In this document: positions 31,586 through 39,324 of the stretch, piece by piece
Layout of the letters: each line of letters begins with the position of its first letter
How positions within the stretch are numbered: position 1 is the first letter of the stretch
Assembly: GCA_028276165.1 (NCBI GenBank)
Contig: JAPYWV010000004.1
Coordinates: 1 to 39,324, forward strand
DNA length: 39,324 nucleotides
Source: Acidilobaceae archaeon
GTDB lineage: Archaea; Thermoproteota; Thermoprotei_A; Sulfolobales; Acidilobaceae
Direction of reading: 5' to 3'
Translations under genes and position numbers: made by a program
The notes under the pieces: model-generated
Seen by the model: only the letters and a program-made list of their open reading frames with translations
What the model was told of the DNA's origin: nothing
Database searches by the model: none

Positions 31586-33703
31586 TTAGTATCCGAAGAG
31601 CTGGTATGATATGTCATAGTGTGCTGTTAGCGGTGTTGTTGTTTGGACGAATATGTAGCCTCCTCTGTACACGTGGCTTAATACCACCATTAGCCTGTCT
31701 GGGAGTCTTGGTAGCACCTCTTTAACCTCCCCTGGTACATCTAGTCTTTCTACGTGTTGGGGTTCCGTTCTAAGTATTATCTTTGTGTTGGCAAGCTGGA
31801 CTATTATGTCGTGGAGGTCTTTGGGGCTGTGGGTACTGAATATAAGGCCTACCCCTCTAGCTCTACCCATCCTAGCTATACGTGATATCATTGACGCCAC
31901 CTGCCTACTAGCCTCCTGCTCCTCCCTAGCACCCCTCTCCTGGGGGAAGAACTGGTGTGCTTCGTCTATGACCACCACTATACTCCTCCCTAGCACCCTT
32001 CTGGCCCACTGTGAGTGCTTCCACTCTATCAGCGCTTGGAGCATCCTGTACGCGGCCATACGGGGGCCCTCCAGGCTCTCCAACCCCTTATCCATAGGCC
32101 ATTTAAGATCTAGCACTATAGGGGCTCCTAGCATCTCAGCCTCCGAAACTATATCCTCCCATCTAGGTTCACTCATCAGGGTAACCCTGCTTGCAGGCCA
32201 CCCGCCCATAACAGCTACATCGACTATCTCAGTGTCGAGTAGTGATAGCAACCTCCTATAGAGGGCTCTATACGTCTCCCTATGTGGGTTGGAGAGCTCT
32301 AGAACCTCAAGACAGTCGTCTACTAGATCCTCTAGGGTCCTATCGAAGCCTTCAAGCTTAATAGTCCTTAGGAGGCTCTCATCACTAACACCCTTAGCTA
32401 TAACCCTAGGTGCTATCACCTCCCTTATGGACTCGAACAACTCATTCCTATCACCACTCCTAACACCATCATTGTACGCCTGGAGAGCTCCTAGTATGGC
32501 TTGGAGTGGTGGGTAGAGGCTTGTCTTAGACCTCCTCCTAAACCCCCTCCTAATCCTCTCTAGGAGGGCTCTAGCAGCCTCAGTTAAACCGGGCATTAGG
32601 GATGAAACTTTATCAGAGTCGAGTATAGTGGTGTTTATAACGTATGGTACCAGTACCAGGGGGCCCCATGGGGCTTGAGCTCTACACACAACACTCCTAC
32701 CTTCCTTAACCAAGCAGTTCAAATCCCTCATCTTAGCCCCCACTAGGGGTTCTATACTCTCCTCATAGTACATCCTAGCAATACTCCTTGCAATCTCCAG
32801 TAGCGATATCCTGTCAATGCTGAACTCCTCGTAGACGACCTCCACAACCCTTAGTGGTAGTGGTGTTACAACGACTAGAGCTCTAGGCGGCCTAACACCC
32901 TTATAGGCCGTTAGCGCCACGGGGTCTGAGGGGCTCCTAGCGGGTTCTAGGGGTAGTTGTATGAAGTCCTGGTTCATATCCACAGCTACCACTACGGGTG
33001 TGTTCTGAGACCACTCTGAGTACATTGATGCTATCATGTTCTTGATCAACGTCGTCTTACCACTACCGGTAGTCCCGGTTATCAGGACGTGTTGTAGGAG
33101 AGCCCTATACGGTAACCTCACGGTTAGAGCCCCGCCTTTAACAAGACCTGATGGTGTTGCAAGGGATCCTATAACGGGGCCCCTCTCACTCCTTAAACCT
33201 AGTAGTTTTGCCAACACCTCAGGCTTAGGGTCTATTACGGGGCTTTGAGGCTCCAACCCTATGGTTGCTGGTACTGGCTCGCTATCAACCTCAGGGTCTA
33301 GCTCTAGCAGGATCCTAGCCTTAACCTTAGTTGTTGTTAGGAGCCCTGAGGGTTCTGGTTTAAACTCGTAGCTTGATAGTGGAGGCTCTACGCCTATAAC
33401 TGCTAGCTCATCCCTCCTCTTAATAGCAACAATCCTTAGTAGGACTAGCCTACCAGACTTAGGCTCTACAACTGCAACGTACTCACCAATCCTCTGGACA
33501 GCCCCACCCCTCTCAGAGTAGTACACTTCAGGCTCTACATCGAACTCCACCAGCCCCTCCTCGCTAACCTCAACCCTAGAATACCTTGAAATCCTACCCA
33601 CAACATCCCCGTACCTCGATGCCCTGGAGTACGCTTGCTCCAGGAGCCTCGATACAGTATCCAGAGGCCCCCTCTCCCTGGCACCCGTGGCTACTCTCTC
33701 CAC
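31586..33703 (-). CDS. HerA-like hexameric DNA translocase, long divergent form
   Basis: An ATPase of the FtsK-HerA superfamily that pumps or unwinds DNA with a NurA nuclease. The N-terminal HAS-barrel is recognisable (VGRISRYSRVEV...IGEYVAVVEPKSGRLVLLRI), followed by Walker A GTTGSGKT (residues 210-217), Walker B IVVVIDEAHQFFP, an arginine-rich region IARMGRARGVGLIFSTHSP, and the sensor-like NTKIILRTE. At 705 residues it is about 200 longer than canonical archaeal HerA, with the extra length between Walker A and Walker B. It overlaps the nurA-like gene upstream by 13 bases. The usual mre11-rad50 partners are missing, which suggests a second, specialised HerA-NurA pair. Confidence 0.88.
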   Translation of the reverse strand: MERVATGARERGPLDTVSRLLEQAYSRASRYGDVVGRISRYSRVEVSEEGLVEFDVEPEVYYSERGGAVQRIGEYVAVVEPKSGRLVLLRIVAIKRRDELAVIGVEPPLSSYEFKPEPSGLLTTTKVKARILLELDPEVDSEPVPATIGLEPQSPVIDPKPEVLAKLLGLRSERGPVIGSLATPSGLVKGGALTVRLPYRALLQHVLITGTTGSGKTTLIKNMIASMYSEWSQNTPVVVAVDMNQDFIQLPLEPARSPSDPVALTAYKGVRPPRALVVVTPLPLRVVEVVYEEFSIDRISLLEIARSIARMYYEESIEPLVGAKMRDLNCLVKEGRSVVCRAQAPWGPLVLVPYVINTTILDSDKVSSLMPGLTEAARALLERIRRGFRRRSKTSLYPPLQAILGALQAYNDGVRSGDRNELFESIREVIAPRVIAKGVSDESLLRTIKLEGFDRTLEDLVDDCLEVLELSNPHRETYRALYRRLLSLLDTEIVDVAVMGGWPASRVTLMSEPRWEDIVSEAEMLGAPIVLDLKWPMDKGLESLEGPRMAAYRMLQALIEWKHSQWARRVLGRSIVVVIDEAHQFFPQERGAREEQEASRQVASMISRIARMGRARGVGLIFSTHSPKDLHDIIVQLANTKIILRTEPQHVERLDVPGEVKEVLPRLPDRLMVVLSHVYRGGYIFVQTTTPLTAHYDISYQLFGY

Positions 33704-34974
33704 GAGATCTCAGCCTCTCTAAGACTCCAGTAGCTTAGTGGAGCTCCAACACTAATAATGTTCATTAGAAGGGCTTTCTTAAGAGCATGGGATAGGAACG
33801 AGGATCTTAGATCGGAGAGCCTTATGGATAGAGGTTCAAGAGCACCCCTCCCCACGCTATCACCACCTATAACGGCGTCCGGCTCTAAACCCATATCCTG
33901 GAGTATATTTAGCGTCTTGAGAGTGTACTCCAACCTGTAGACTCTAACCAGTGGTGGTGATAGCTGGAATTTACCCGGGGGTATGACGATGTACTGAACA
34001 ACCTTCTCCAGAACCCCCACCTCGGGTAGCTGGGGTGTCCTAACGATTATCCTAGGTGTAACGTATATCCTACCAGGCACCCTATCACCTAGCATTGTCA
34101 TAGCCCTTAGTATGATACTCTTATCACCCTCCATAATGTCACCTCTAATACCTTCAAGCCCCCTCGTCCTGGAGAGTATCGTGCTCTTCTCAACCCTCTT
34201 AACAACACCTATAACGGGTACACCCCTAGACTCAAGACCCCTTATAGCCTTAACCCTACCTTCCAGGAGTTTAACCCACACATCCCTAATCCACGGTTGA
34301 ACATCCCTCGTGAGAGCCTTAGCTACAACGTAGAGAGGCCCATCGACCATAACAACGGGGTTGACTTGAGCCTCTAAGAGTTCCCCTAGAACCTCTAGAA
34401 CCCAGTTCTCAAGGCTAACCCTCATCTCATCACAAGCCTCACCAACACTATAGCTTATATCAAAGGGCCTACCGGATGGGTTAACAGTTGATACAAGTGG
34501 ATCGTCCAAGCTAAACTGAACCCCGGCATTGGATAGTATGTAGAAGACCGGGTGCAGCCTACCGGTGTAACGTAGAGGGCCTAGGCTAGGCCACTCAAAC
34601 GCAATAGAACCCAGGGAGCTTATGGCGGCAACAGCGCCTACAACAACGTCCGCCACAGGAGTCTCAACATGCCTAGAGCTTGAATCCACACCAACAGGGG
34701 TGAACATAACACCATCACGGTAAGGTCTCCTAGCGATCAGAAGCCTGGAAGAGTACTCCATGAGGGATGCCGAGAACTCACCTGAATCCTCAACAGGCTC
34801 CCTAACCCAGATGACATCATCAAGCCTGAGAACACTCCTAGAGGCATAGGTGGAGCTTGCAGAACTAGCCCTCCTAATAACCTCAACAACCCTGGATAGA
34901 GAGGCCATAATAGTGCTACCGACAACCTCCAAAATCTCAACCCCAACAAAGCACACGCACATACCAAATATCAT
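33691..34974 (-). CDS. NurA-domain nuclease
   Basis: The nuclease partner of HerA, resecting DNA ends in a 5'-3' direction in the canonical system. The NurA motif pattern is present: first Asp in PVGVDSSSRHVET (D97 in ORF-track numbering), the second Asp in VVMVDGPLY (D211), the GVPVIGVVKRVEKS strand with K259, and a C-terminal GGDSVGRGALEPLSIRLSD region. At 427 residues it is longer than usual (about 330-350). Start uncertain: the TATA box predicts initiation near 34969, so the track ATG 34974 sits on the transcript start, and ATG 34962, TTG 34932 or ATG 34907 are alternatives. The stop overlaps the herA start by 13 bases, so the pair is co-translated. Confidence 0.82.
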   Translation of the reverse strand: MIFGMCVCFVGVEILEVVGSTIMASLSRVVEVIRRASSASSTYASRSVLRLDDVIWVREPVEDSGEFSASLMEYSSRLLIARRPYRDGVMFTPVGVDSSSRHVETPVADVVVGAVAAISSLGSIAFEWPSLGPLRYTGRLHPVFYILSNAGVQFSLDDPLVSTVNPSGRPFDISYSVGEACDEMRVSLENWVLEVLGELLEAQVNPVVMVDGPLYVVAKALTRDVQPWIRDVWVKLLEGRVKAIRGLESRGVPVIGVVKRVEKSTILSRTRGLEGIRGDIMEGDKSIILRAMTMLGDRVPGRIYVTPRIIVRTPQLPEVGVLEKVVQYIVIPPGKFQLSPPLVRVYRLEYTLKTLNILQDMGLEPDAVIGGDSVGRGALEPLSIRLSDLRSSFLSHALKKALLMNIISVGAPLSYWSLREAEISWRE

Positions 34975-34990
34975 TGATTAACAGTATTAC

Positions 34991-35000
34991 CTTATAAACT
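34991..35000 (-). promoter_or_regulatory. TATA box of the nurA-herA operon
   Basis: The minus strand reads AGTTTATAAG, centred near 34996. Initiation would be near 34969, within the first codons of the ORF-track version of nurA, which argues for a start downstream of 34974. Confidence 0.5.
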
Positions 35001-35106
35001 CCTCCCCTTGCCGATGACCCTCCAAGGAGCCTGGGGTTTAAGGTTCGAGGTTGCGAAGAGGGGGATGTTAAAAAGACTTGGGCTAGCGGGGGGGTTAACC
35101 TTACTG

Positions 35107-36414
35107 TTACAGTTGCATCGACTCTAGGAATATCTCCTCCAGTAGCTTCCTGGTTACAGGGATTGGCGAGTGTACTAGGAGTCTCTGTTGCTTTAGAGAA
35201 CCCTCCACCAGGGCTGGTACATCGCTCTCCTTGTATCCTACGTCCTTAAGCCCTCTTGGCACTGTTTTTAGATCCTCTATTAAGCTTACAAACGCCTCGT
35301 ATACAGCTTCACCAACTTTCCTTGGGTGCATTGACTCGGGGGTTACTCCTAGGAGCTCCGCTATCTTAGCTACCCTCTCTGGTACTACTGGAGCGATCTT
35401 CTTGAATGTAGCTGGTGCTGTTAATGCCACCGATATACCATGTGGTACTAGTGGGTGATCCACCCTATAGTCTGGTGGTGTGTAGTCTCTAACCATGCCG
35501 GCTATCGGGTATGCATTAGCATGTGGTATGTGTACCCCCGCGTGCCCGAAGCTGGCGCTCGCAAGCTCGCATGCTAACATCATGTAGTACCTAGCCTCCA
35601 TATCGTACCCGTTGTAGTAGGCCCTCCTAAGGTACTTTCCTACAAGCTCTATGGCCTTCTCGCTGAAAACATCTGTTACAGGGTTAGCCCCCTGATATAC
35701 CGGTCTCTCAGCTGGACTCTGATACCTTGGCCTAGCATAGTAGGGTTTCGTTGTGTAGGCTTCAGCAGCATGTGTTAGGACGTCGAGGCCTGTGGCTGCC
35801 GTAACAGTGGGTGGCATTGTGACTGTTAGCAGGGGGTCTACTACTCCTATCGTGGGTTTCAGATAGTGGTGTGAGATCCCTGTTTTAACCCTCTCACGCT
35901 TGATATCTAGGACTGCTACACCTGTATTCTCACTACCACTACCCGCTGTAGTGGGGACAGCTATTAGTGGTTTAAGTGGCCCTGGTACAGGTTTACCAAG
36001 CCCTATGGGCTTGTTAACGTACTCCATTATGTTGGCAGGGTACATTGTCAGCAGGTTTACGACCTTAGCGTGGTCTATAACACTACCACCGCCAACAGCC
36101 ACAATCCCGTCGAAAACCCTACCTCTAGCCCACTCCGCGGCCTTAACCATAGACACGTCGGTGGGCTCGATCTCAATATCATCGTAGACCTCGACCTCGA
36201 CACCTTCACCCTCAAGGTTGTCTATAACCTTCTTAGCAACCCCTATCTCCATCAAATTCCTATCAGTTATAAGTAGAACCTTCTTAAGACCTAGTCTTGA
36301 AGCCTCAAGGCCAACCTCGTTACTAGCGCCAATCCCGAACTTCAAGGTTACAGATGCTAGGGTGAAAACCCCCTCGTTAACATATGTGTAGAAGACCAAC
36401 CAAGGGCACCTCAA
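35107..36414 (-). CDS. Iron-containing alcohol dehydrogenase, ADHFE1/HOT-like
   Basis: A group III metal-dependent alcohol dehydrogenase. Features: VAVGGGSVIDHAKV for NAD binding, AVPTTAGSGSENT, and iron ligands D and H in ATGLDVLTHAAEAY plus two more His in HIPHANAYPIAG and PLVPHGISVAL. The insertion PAERPVYQGANPVTD is typical of the hydroxyacid-oxoacid transhydrogenase (ADHFE1) branch, which moves hydride between 4-hydroxybutyrate-type acids and 2-oxoglutarate, so this function is possible but not proven. The 435-residue length is close to ADHFE1. The start is TTG 36414, which sits about 26 bases from a TATA box, indicating leaderless transcription. Confidence 0.87.
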   Translation of the reverse strand: MRCPWLVFYTYVNEGVFTLASVTLKFGIGASNEVGLEASRLGLKKVLLITDRNLMEIGVAKKVIDNLEGEGVEVEVYDDIEIEPTDVSMVKAAEWARGRVFDGIVAVGGGSVIDHAKVVNLLTMYPANIMEYVNKPIGLGKPVPGPLKPLIAVPTTAGSGSENTGVAVLDIKRERVKTGISHHYLKPTIGVVDPLLTVTMPPTVTAATGLDVLTHAAEAYTTKPYYARPRYQSPAERPVYQGANPVTDVFSEKAIELVGKYLRRAYYNGYDMEARYYMMLACELASASFGHAGVHIPHANAYPIAGMVRDYTPPDYRVDHPLVPHGISVALTAPATFKKIAPVVPERVAKIAELLGVTPESMHPRKVGEAVYEAFVSLIEDLKTVPRGLKDVGYKESDVPALVEGSLKQQRLLVHSPIPVTRKLLEEIFLESMQL

Positions 36415-36435
36415 GGTGTAAGGTAGGCCCGGGGG

Positions 36436-36445
36436 TTTATAAAAA
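36436..36445 (-). promoter_or_regulatory. TATA box of the iron alcohol dehydrogenase gene
   Basis: The minus strand reads TTTTTATAAA, centred near 36440. Initiation is predicted at about 36413, the first base of the TTG start codon at 36414, a textbook leaderless arrangement. Confidence 0.6.
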
Positions 36446-36472
36446 GCCTTACATACTTTTTAACATGGTAAA

Positions 36473-36481
36473 CTTTAAATA
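36473..36481 (+). promoter_or_regulatory. TATA box of the MBL-fold hydrolase gene
   Basis: CTTTAAATA, centred near 36477, predicts initiation near 36503. The roughly 24-base leader contains GAGGTG six bases before ATG 36527, so unlike its divergent neighbour this gene is leadered. Confidence 0.55.
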
Positions 36482-36526
36482 GCCGGGCACTCAAACCTGT
36501 CTAGTAGACTCCTAGAGGTGGGTTGT

Positions 36527-37360
36527 ATGCCTCAGGAGACCGGGGTTAAGAGGGTGTACCTACTGGATTACGGTGTTCTAGCTGGGGAGCCTGGATGGTT
36601 CATACCTAACCCTCTACTCTACGTTGAGATGGGGGATGTGAGGAGGATTGCTGAGAAGCATAAGTGGATAGAGATACCGGTTACCGGGGCTTTGGTAGAG
36701 CATAGGGATGGCTATGTCTTATTCGATACTGGAAGCCATCCTGAGGCCTCTAAGGTCTGGACTCAAGCTACATGGCAGGTCTTCCCTATGGTTAAATTCT
36801 CCGACGAGAATAGGGTTGAGAACCAGCTTAAACTAGTTGGCTTAAAGCCTGAGGATGTAACCTTCATAGTCTTATCCCACATGCACCTAGACCATCTAGG
36901 GCAGGCCTACGTGTTCAAGGACGCTAAGACACCGCTTATAGTTCACAAGAAGGAGATACAGAATGCACTCTACTTCTACTGGCTTAACAGGATCGGGGCA
37001 TACCAGCCAGTAGACCTGGAAGCCCTTAAGGGTGCCAACTGGTACCCCATTGATGTAACCCATTTCGAGCTACTACCAGGAGTAGAGATAATATGGGTTG
37101 GAGCTCACACACCGGGGAGCATAATGTTAAGGGTTACAACCAACGAGGGTAACAGCTACATATTCACAGGGGACTTCACACACCTACCCCAAGAGCTTGA
37201 GGTGGAGAACAAGGGGTGGCTACTAGCAGATCTAGACGAGTACATATCGGGGATGAAACTCCTAAAGCTAATGCTAAGGAGGCCTAGGACAAACGTTGTG
37301 ATAAGCCACGACCCAGACCTGTGGAGCAAATACCCCAAGGCCCCCAAGTTCCTAGTATAA
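36527..37360 (+). CDS. Metallo-beta-lactamase-fold lactonase-like hydrolase
   Basis: A dinuclear-metal hydrolase of the N-acyl-homoserine-lactonase group. The full ligand set is seen: SHMHLDHLG (HxHxDH), H in GAHTPGSIML, D in FTGDFTH and H in VISHDPDLW. The N-terminal pattern LLDYGVL and GALVEHRDGYVLFDTG is usual for the family. It could act on lactones or other cyclic esters; a quorum-signal role in a crenarchaeon would be speculation. I chose ATG 36527 rather than the ORF-track GTG 36518, because GAGGTG precedes the ATG by six bases and the GTG lies inside that ribosome-binding site. It is divergent from the iron alcohol dehydrogenase. Confidence 0.85.
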   Translation: MPQETGVKRVYLLDYGVLAGEPGWFIPNPLLYVEMGDVRRIAEKHKWIEIPVTGALVEHRDGYVLFDTGSHPEASKVWTQATWQVFPMVKFSDENRVENQLKLVGLKPEDVTFIVLSHMHLDHLGQAYVFKDAKTPLIVHKKEIQNALYFYWLNRIGAYQPVDLEALKGANWYPIDVTHFELLPGVEIIWVGAHTPGSIMLRVTTNEGNSYIFTGDFTHLPQELEVENKGWLLADLDEYISGMKLLKLMLRRPRTNVVISHDPDLWSKYPKAPKFLV

Positions 37361-37476
37361 CCTTACACCACCCTCCCCCTCCCCTTTTTGAACTTGACTG
37401 TAAGGTAATACACGGGTGCTACACTGCTAACACCCTCTACTCTATGGCAGAGTATACTTCAGCCTAGGGTTGGGGG

Positions 37477-38709
37477 TTGGAGAGGTTTATAGTTGATGTT
37501 GCGCTTCTCGTTGCTACAGCTAAGCTTTCGGAAGCGGTTTTAGGCAGGGTTGGTGTCCCCTCGGTTGTCAGCTATATACTCGCTGGGTTTCTCCTAGGGC
37601 CTTCTATGCTGGGTCTTATATCCTATGGTGAGGAGCTTCGTGTTATGAGTGGTATTGCTCTATTCTTCCTCGCTCTCTACGCTGGCCTTGAGGTTTCTTA
37701 TGGCGAGTTTCTTAGGTCTAGTTTGAGGTCTACATCTCTATCCCTTATATCATTCCTCCTAACCTTCGCTTCTGCCATGGTTTTATGCTACCTCCTAGGC
37801 TTGGGTTTTAATGAGTCTACCGTTGTTAGCCTTGTTCTAAGTGTTACAGCTCTTCCTGTTGCAGCTGCTATCCTATCGGAACTCGGGGTTCTCAATACAA
37901 GGGTTGGAGCTCTAGTGATGGGTGCTGCTGTAGCTACAGATGTCCTGGTTGTATTCCTCCTAGGGCTCCTTGTAGGTATCGCTGTAACAGGGTCTCCTAC
38001 TCTAAACTCTCTGACTAAGACTCTGGCCGGGGTTACCCTACTAATCCTAGCGGTTGTCGCAACCCACATGATCATATCCAGGTTTGCAACGCTAGGTCAT
38101 GAGTGGTTTTCAAGGATATCACAGCTGTTCAGATTACAGGAGGCTGGATTGGCTATGCTCATGCTATCCGCTCTAGCTCTCGGAGCTCTAAGCGAGATTC
38201 TAGGTCTACACTTCATAGTGGGGGTGTTCCTGGTAGGGCTTCTAGTTGATGAGAGTTGGTTGGGTGAGAGGTTGTATAGGAGGGCTTTAGAGCCGATTAA
38301 AGGGGTTACCTTAAGCCTACTACTACCACTTTTCGCCTCAACAATAGGTGTTATAGCCTCAATGGAGGGTTTAGCCGGGGTGCTCAACGCGGATACCCTA
38401 AAACTCGTTATAGCATTCACACTCGTAGCTGTGGTTGTAAGGTTCACAGCAGGCTATATTGGTGCTAGAGCTGTAGGGTTATCACATGTTGAGAGCAGGC
38501 TCGTGGGGATAGCGTTAACATTTAAAGGTGCAATGGACAAGGTTGTACTCCTAGCAGCATACCAGACGGGGCTTATAACACCACAACTCCTACTAACGCT
38601 AATGACATCACTTATAATAGCGACAACCATAGCACCAACAATGTTAAAAGCGACAGTAGACATAACGGTTAAAGAGAGGATAGCAACGGCAATGAAGATC
38701 GTTAATTGA
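37477..38709 (+). CDS. Cation:proton antiporter, CPA2 family
   Basis: A 410-residue integral membrane protein with about 12 hydrophobic helices, resembling Na+/H+ (or K+/H+) exchangers of the CPA2/NapA-KefB type. Seen: GVPSVVSYILAGFLLGPSMLGL in the first two helices, FFLALYAGLEVSYGEF, ALPVAAAILSELGVLN in the cross-over region, and a helix with VMGAAVATDVLVVFLLGLL carrying the single TD motif, where many family members have a carboxylate for cation exchange. No TrkA-N or other cytoplasmic regulatory domain follows. The TTG start lies in a G-rich context. The stop is seven bases from the convergent coiled-coil gene. Confidence 0.88.
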   Translation: MERFIVDVALLVATAKLSEAVLGRVGVPSVVSYILAGFLLGPSMLGLISYGEELRVMSGIALFFLALYAGLEVSYGEFLRSSLRSTSLSLISFLLTFASAMVLCYLLGLGFNESTVVSLVLSVTALPVAAAILSELGVLNTRVGALVMGAAVATDVLVVFLLGLLVGIAVTGSPTLNSLTKTLAGVTLLILAVVATHMIISRFATLGHEWFSRISQLFRLQEAGLAMLMLSALALGALSEILGLHFIVGVFLVGLLVDESWLGERLYRRALEPIKGVTLSLLLPLFASTIGVIASMEGLAGVLNADTLKLVIAFTLVAVVVRFTAGYIGARAVGLSHVESRLVGIALTFKGAMDKVVLLAAYQTGLITPQLLLTLMTSLIIATTIAPTMLKATVDITVKERIATAMKIVN

Positions 38710-38716
38710 TGGACAC

Positions 38717-39292
38717 TCAACCTCCACCCTCAAGCTTCCCCTCCTCCTCAAGCTTCTTCCTCAAAGCCCACCCAACCATGATAGAAGCGTATATGTGCAG
38801 CTTCCAAGCCTCAATCCTGTCACCATACTCATCGGTAACCTTCCTAGCAAGCCTCCTAAGCTCAAGAGCCTCCTCTAAGGTCAGCTCATCCTTCTCCAGA
38901 TACCTCCTAATCTTCTCCCACTCCTCCCTGGTCAAAGGGTTCATTGTAGACAGCCTTGTAAACCTCTCAATCTCACCTTTAAGCATTGAAGCCTCCGAGG
39001 GCCTCAGAAGCCCTTTAACTGAGAGGTATTCTATGAAGAACTCCTGATAAGCTCTACTAGCTTCAGCCAACCTATTAATCCTCAAATCCACGTATGTCTT
39101 AATCTCCTCGAACCTCTTATCTATACTCTTGAACCTCTCATCTATTCTTTCAAACCTCTCGTCTATTCTCGCGAACCTCTCATCTATCGAGGCAAACTTG
39201 CCTCCGAGCCAGTACGCTAGTGTTATCAGGCTTAGTAGAACTGGTACTAGTGTCCCTATGATCGTTATCAAGGCTTGAGTTAAATCAACCAC
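38717..39292 (-). CDS. Membrane-anchored coiled-coil protein with IDERF heptad repeats
   Basis: A protein of about 190 residues with one N-terminal transmembrane helix (TIIGTLVPVLLSLITLAYWL), then four near-perfect heptads (ASIDERF, ARIDERF, ERIDERF, KSIDKRF) forming a coiled coil, then a helical, charged C-terminal domain with EEALELRRLARKVTDEYGDR and WKLHIYASIMVGWALRKKLEEE. Similar IDERF-type proteins are common hypothetical proteins in crenarchaea, often differing in repeat number. The function is unknown; a membrane-tethered oligomeric scaffold is likely. The ORF-track start is GTG 39301; GTG 39292 has AAGGGGTG at better spacing. The 21-base DNA repeats that code the heptads could expand or contract. 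Confidence 0.72.
   Translation of the reverse strand: MVDLTQALITIIGTLVPVLLSLITLAYWLGGKFASIDERFARIDERFERIDERFKSIDKRFEEIKTYVDLRINRLAEASRAYQEFFIEYLSVKGLLRPSEASMLKGEIERFTRLSTMNPLTREEWEKIRRYLEKDELTLEEALELRRLARKVTDEYGDRIEAWKLHIYASIMVGWALRKKLEEEGKLEGGG
39108..39198 (-). repeat. 21-base tandem repeats coding the IDERF heptads
   Basis: About four copies of a degenerate 21-base unit (core AACCTCTCATCTATTC on the plus strand) lie inside the coiled-coil gene. They are in frame, so gain or loss of units changes coiled-coil length by one heptad without breaking the gene. Confidence 0.75.
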
Positions 39293-39324
39293 TTGGAGCA
39301 CACCCCTTCTAGTAAGAGGTGGGG

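Noticed and set aside
31785-32261. 158-aa plus-strand ORF inside herA
   Set aside because: It is antisense to conserved HerA motifs, including the Walker B region, and Ser/Leu-rich in the way of antisense frames.
39108-39198. Regularly spaced repeats that could be taken for a CRISPR array
   Set aside because: The units are contiguous 21-base repeats with no spacers and lie in frame inside a coiled-coil gene.

Overview
This window reads as chromosome of a heterotrophic, probably hyperthermophilic crenarchaeon (Thermoproteota). It carries an archaeal-type riboflavin synthase, AGOG-type 8-oxoguanine glycosylase, a NurA/HerA pair, an archaeal UMP kinase, a UPF0148 zinc-ribbon protein and a DUF211 protein. 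Many genes start with TTG or GTG, arginine is mostly AGG, and TATA-like boxes often lie about 26 bases from the predicted start, as expected for leaderless or short-leader archaeal transcripts. I do not name a genus. I see no tRNA, rRNA, CRISPR array or intact insertion sequence.

Layout. 1-2.9 kb: a gene running off the left edge, then a tightly packed plus-strand run of small protein, SpoIIM-like protein, membrane-anchored extracellular protein, ribB and ribC. 3.1-8.5 kb: NifX-like protein, a minus-strand pair (unknown + AGOG glycosylase), an M20 dipeptidase, and a class V aminotransferase with UPF0148. 8.7-10.3 kb: two membrane proteins. 10.4-12.4 kb: sufC-sufB/D for Fe-S assembly. 12.4-17.6 kb: a GC-rich structured gap, a standalone Cas4-family nuclease, Ntn asparaginase, a 367-base gene-free stretch with a long inverted repeat, a dUTPase/dCTP deaminase-fold protein, DUF211, a thioesterase and a divergent tryptophanase/tyrosine phenol-lyase homologue. 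17.6-20.1 kb: a three-gene operon of ParA ATPase, ribbon-helix-helix protein and an unknown 302-residue protein. 20.2-25.6 kb: a lipid/acyl-CoA block (SCP2, zinc alcohol dehydrogenase, acyl-CoA dehydrogenase, acetoacetate decarboxylase family, then an AidB-like acyl-CoA dehydrogenase). 25.6-31.4 kb: a frameshifted alkaline-phosphatase-superfamily membrane enzyme, a region with three strong hairpins, a YbaK-type deacylase, glutamate dehydrogenase, UMP kinase and two unknown proteins. 31.6-39.3 kb: a nurA-herA pair lacking mre11/rad50, an iron alcohol dehydrogenase of the ADHFE1 kind, an MBL-fold lactonase-like hydrolase, a CPA2 antiporter and a membrane-anchored coiled-coil protein.

The metabolism suggested is peptide and amino-acid use (dipeptidase, aminotransferase, glutamate dehydrogenase, beta-eliminating lyase, asparaginase) together with acyl-CoA and ketone/alcohol chemistry. 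The best candidates for something undescribed are the parA-RHH-unknown operon, the lyase with two altered active-site positions, the three-hairpin element before the YbaK gene, the 18-base inverted repeat near 14.3-14.4 kb, and the divergent nurA-herA pair.
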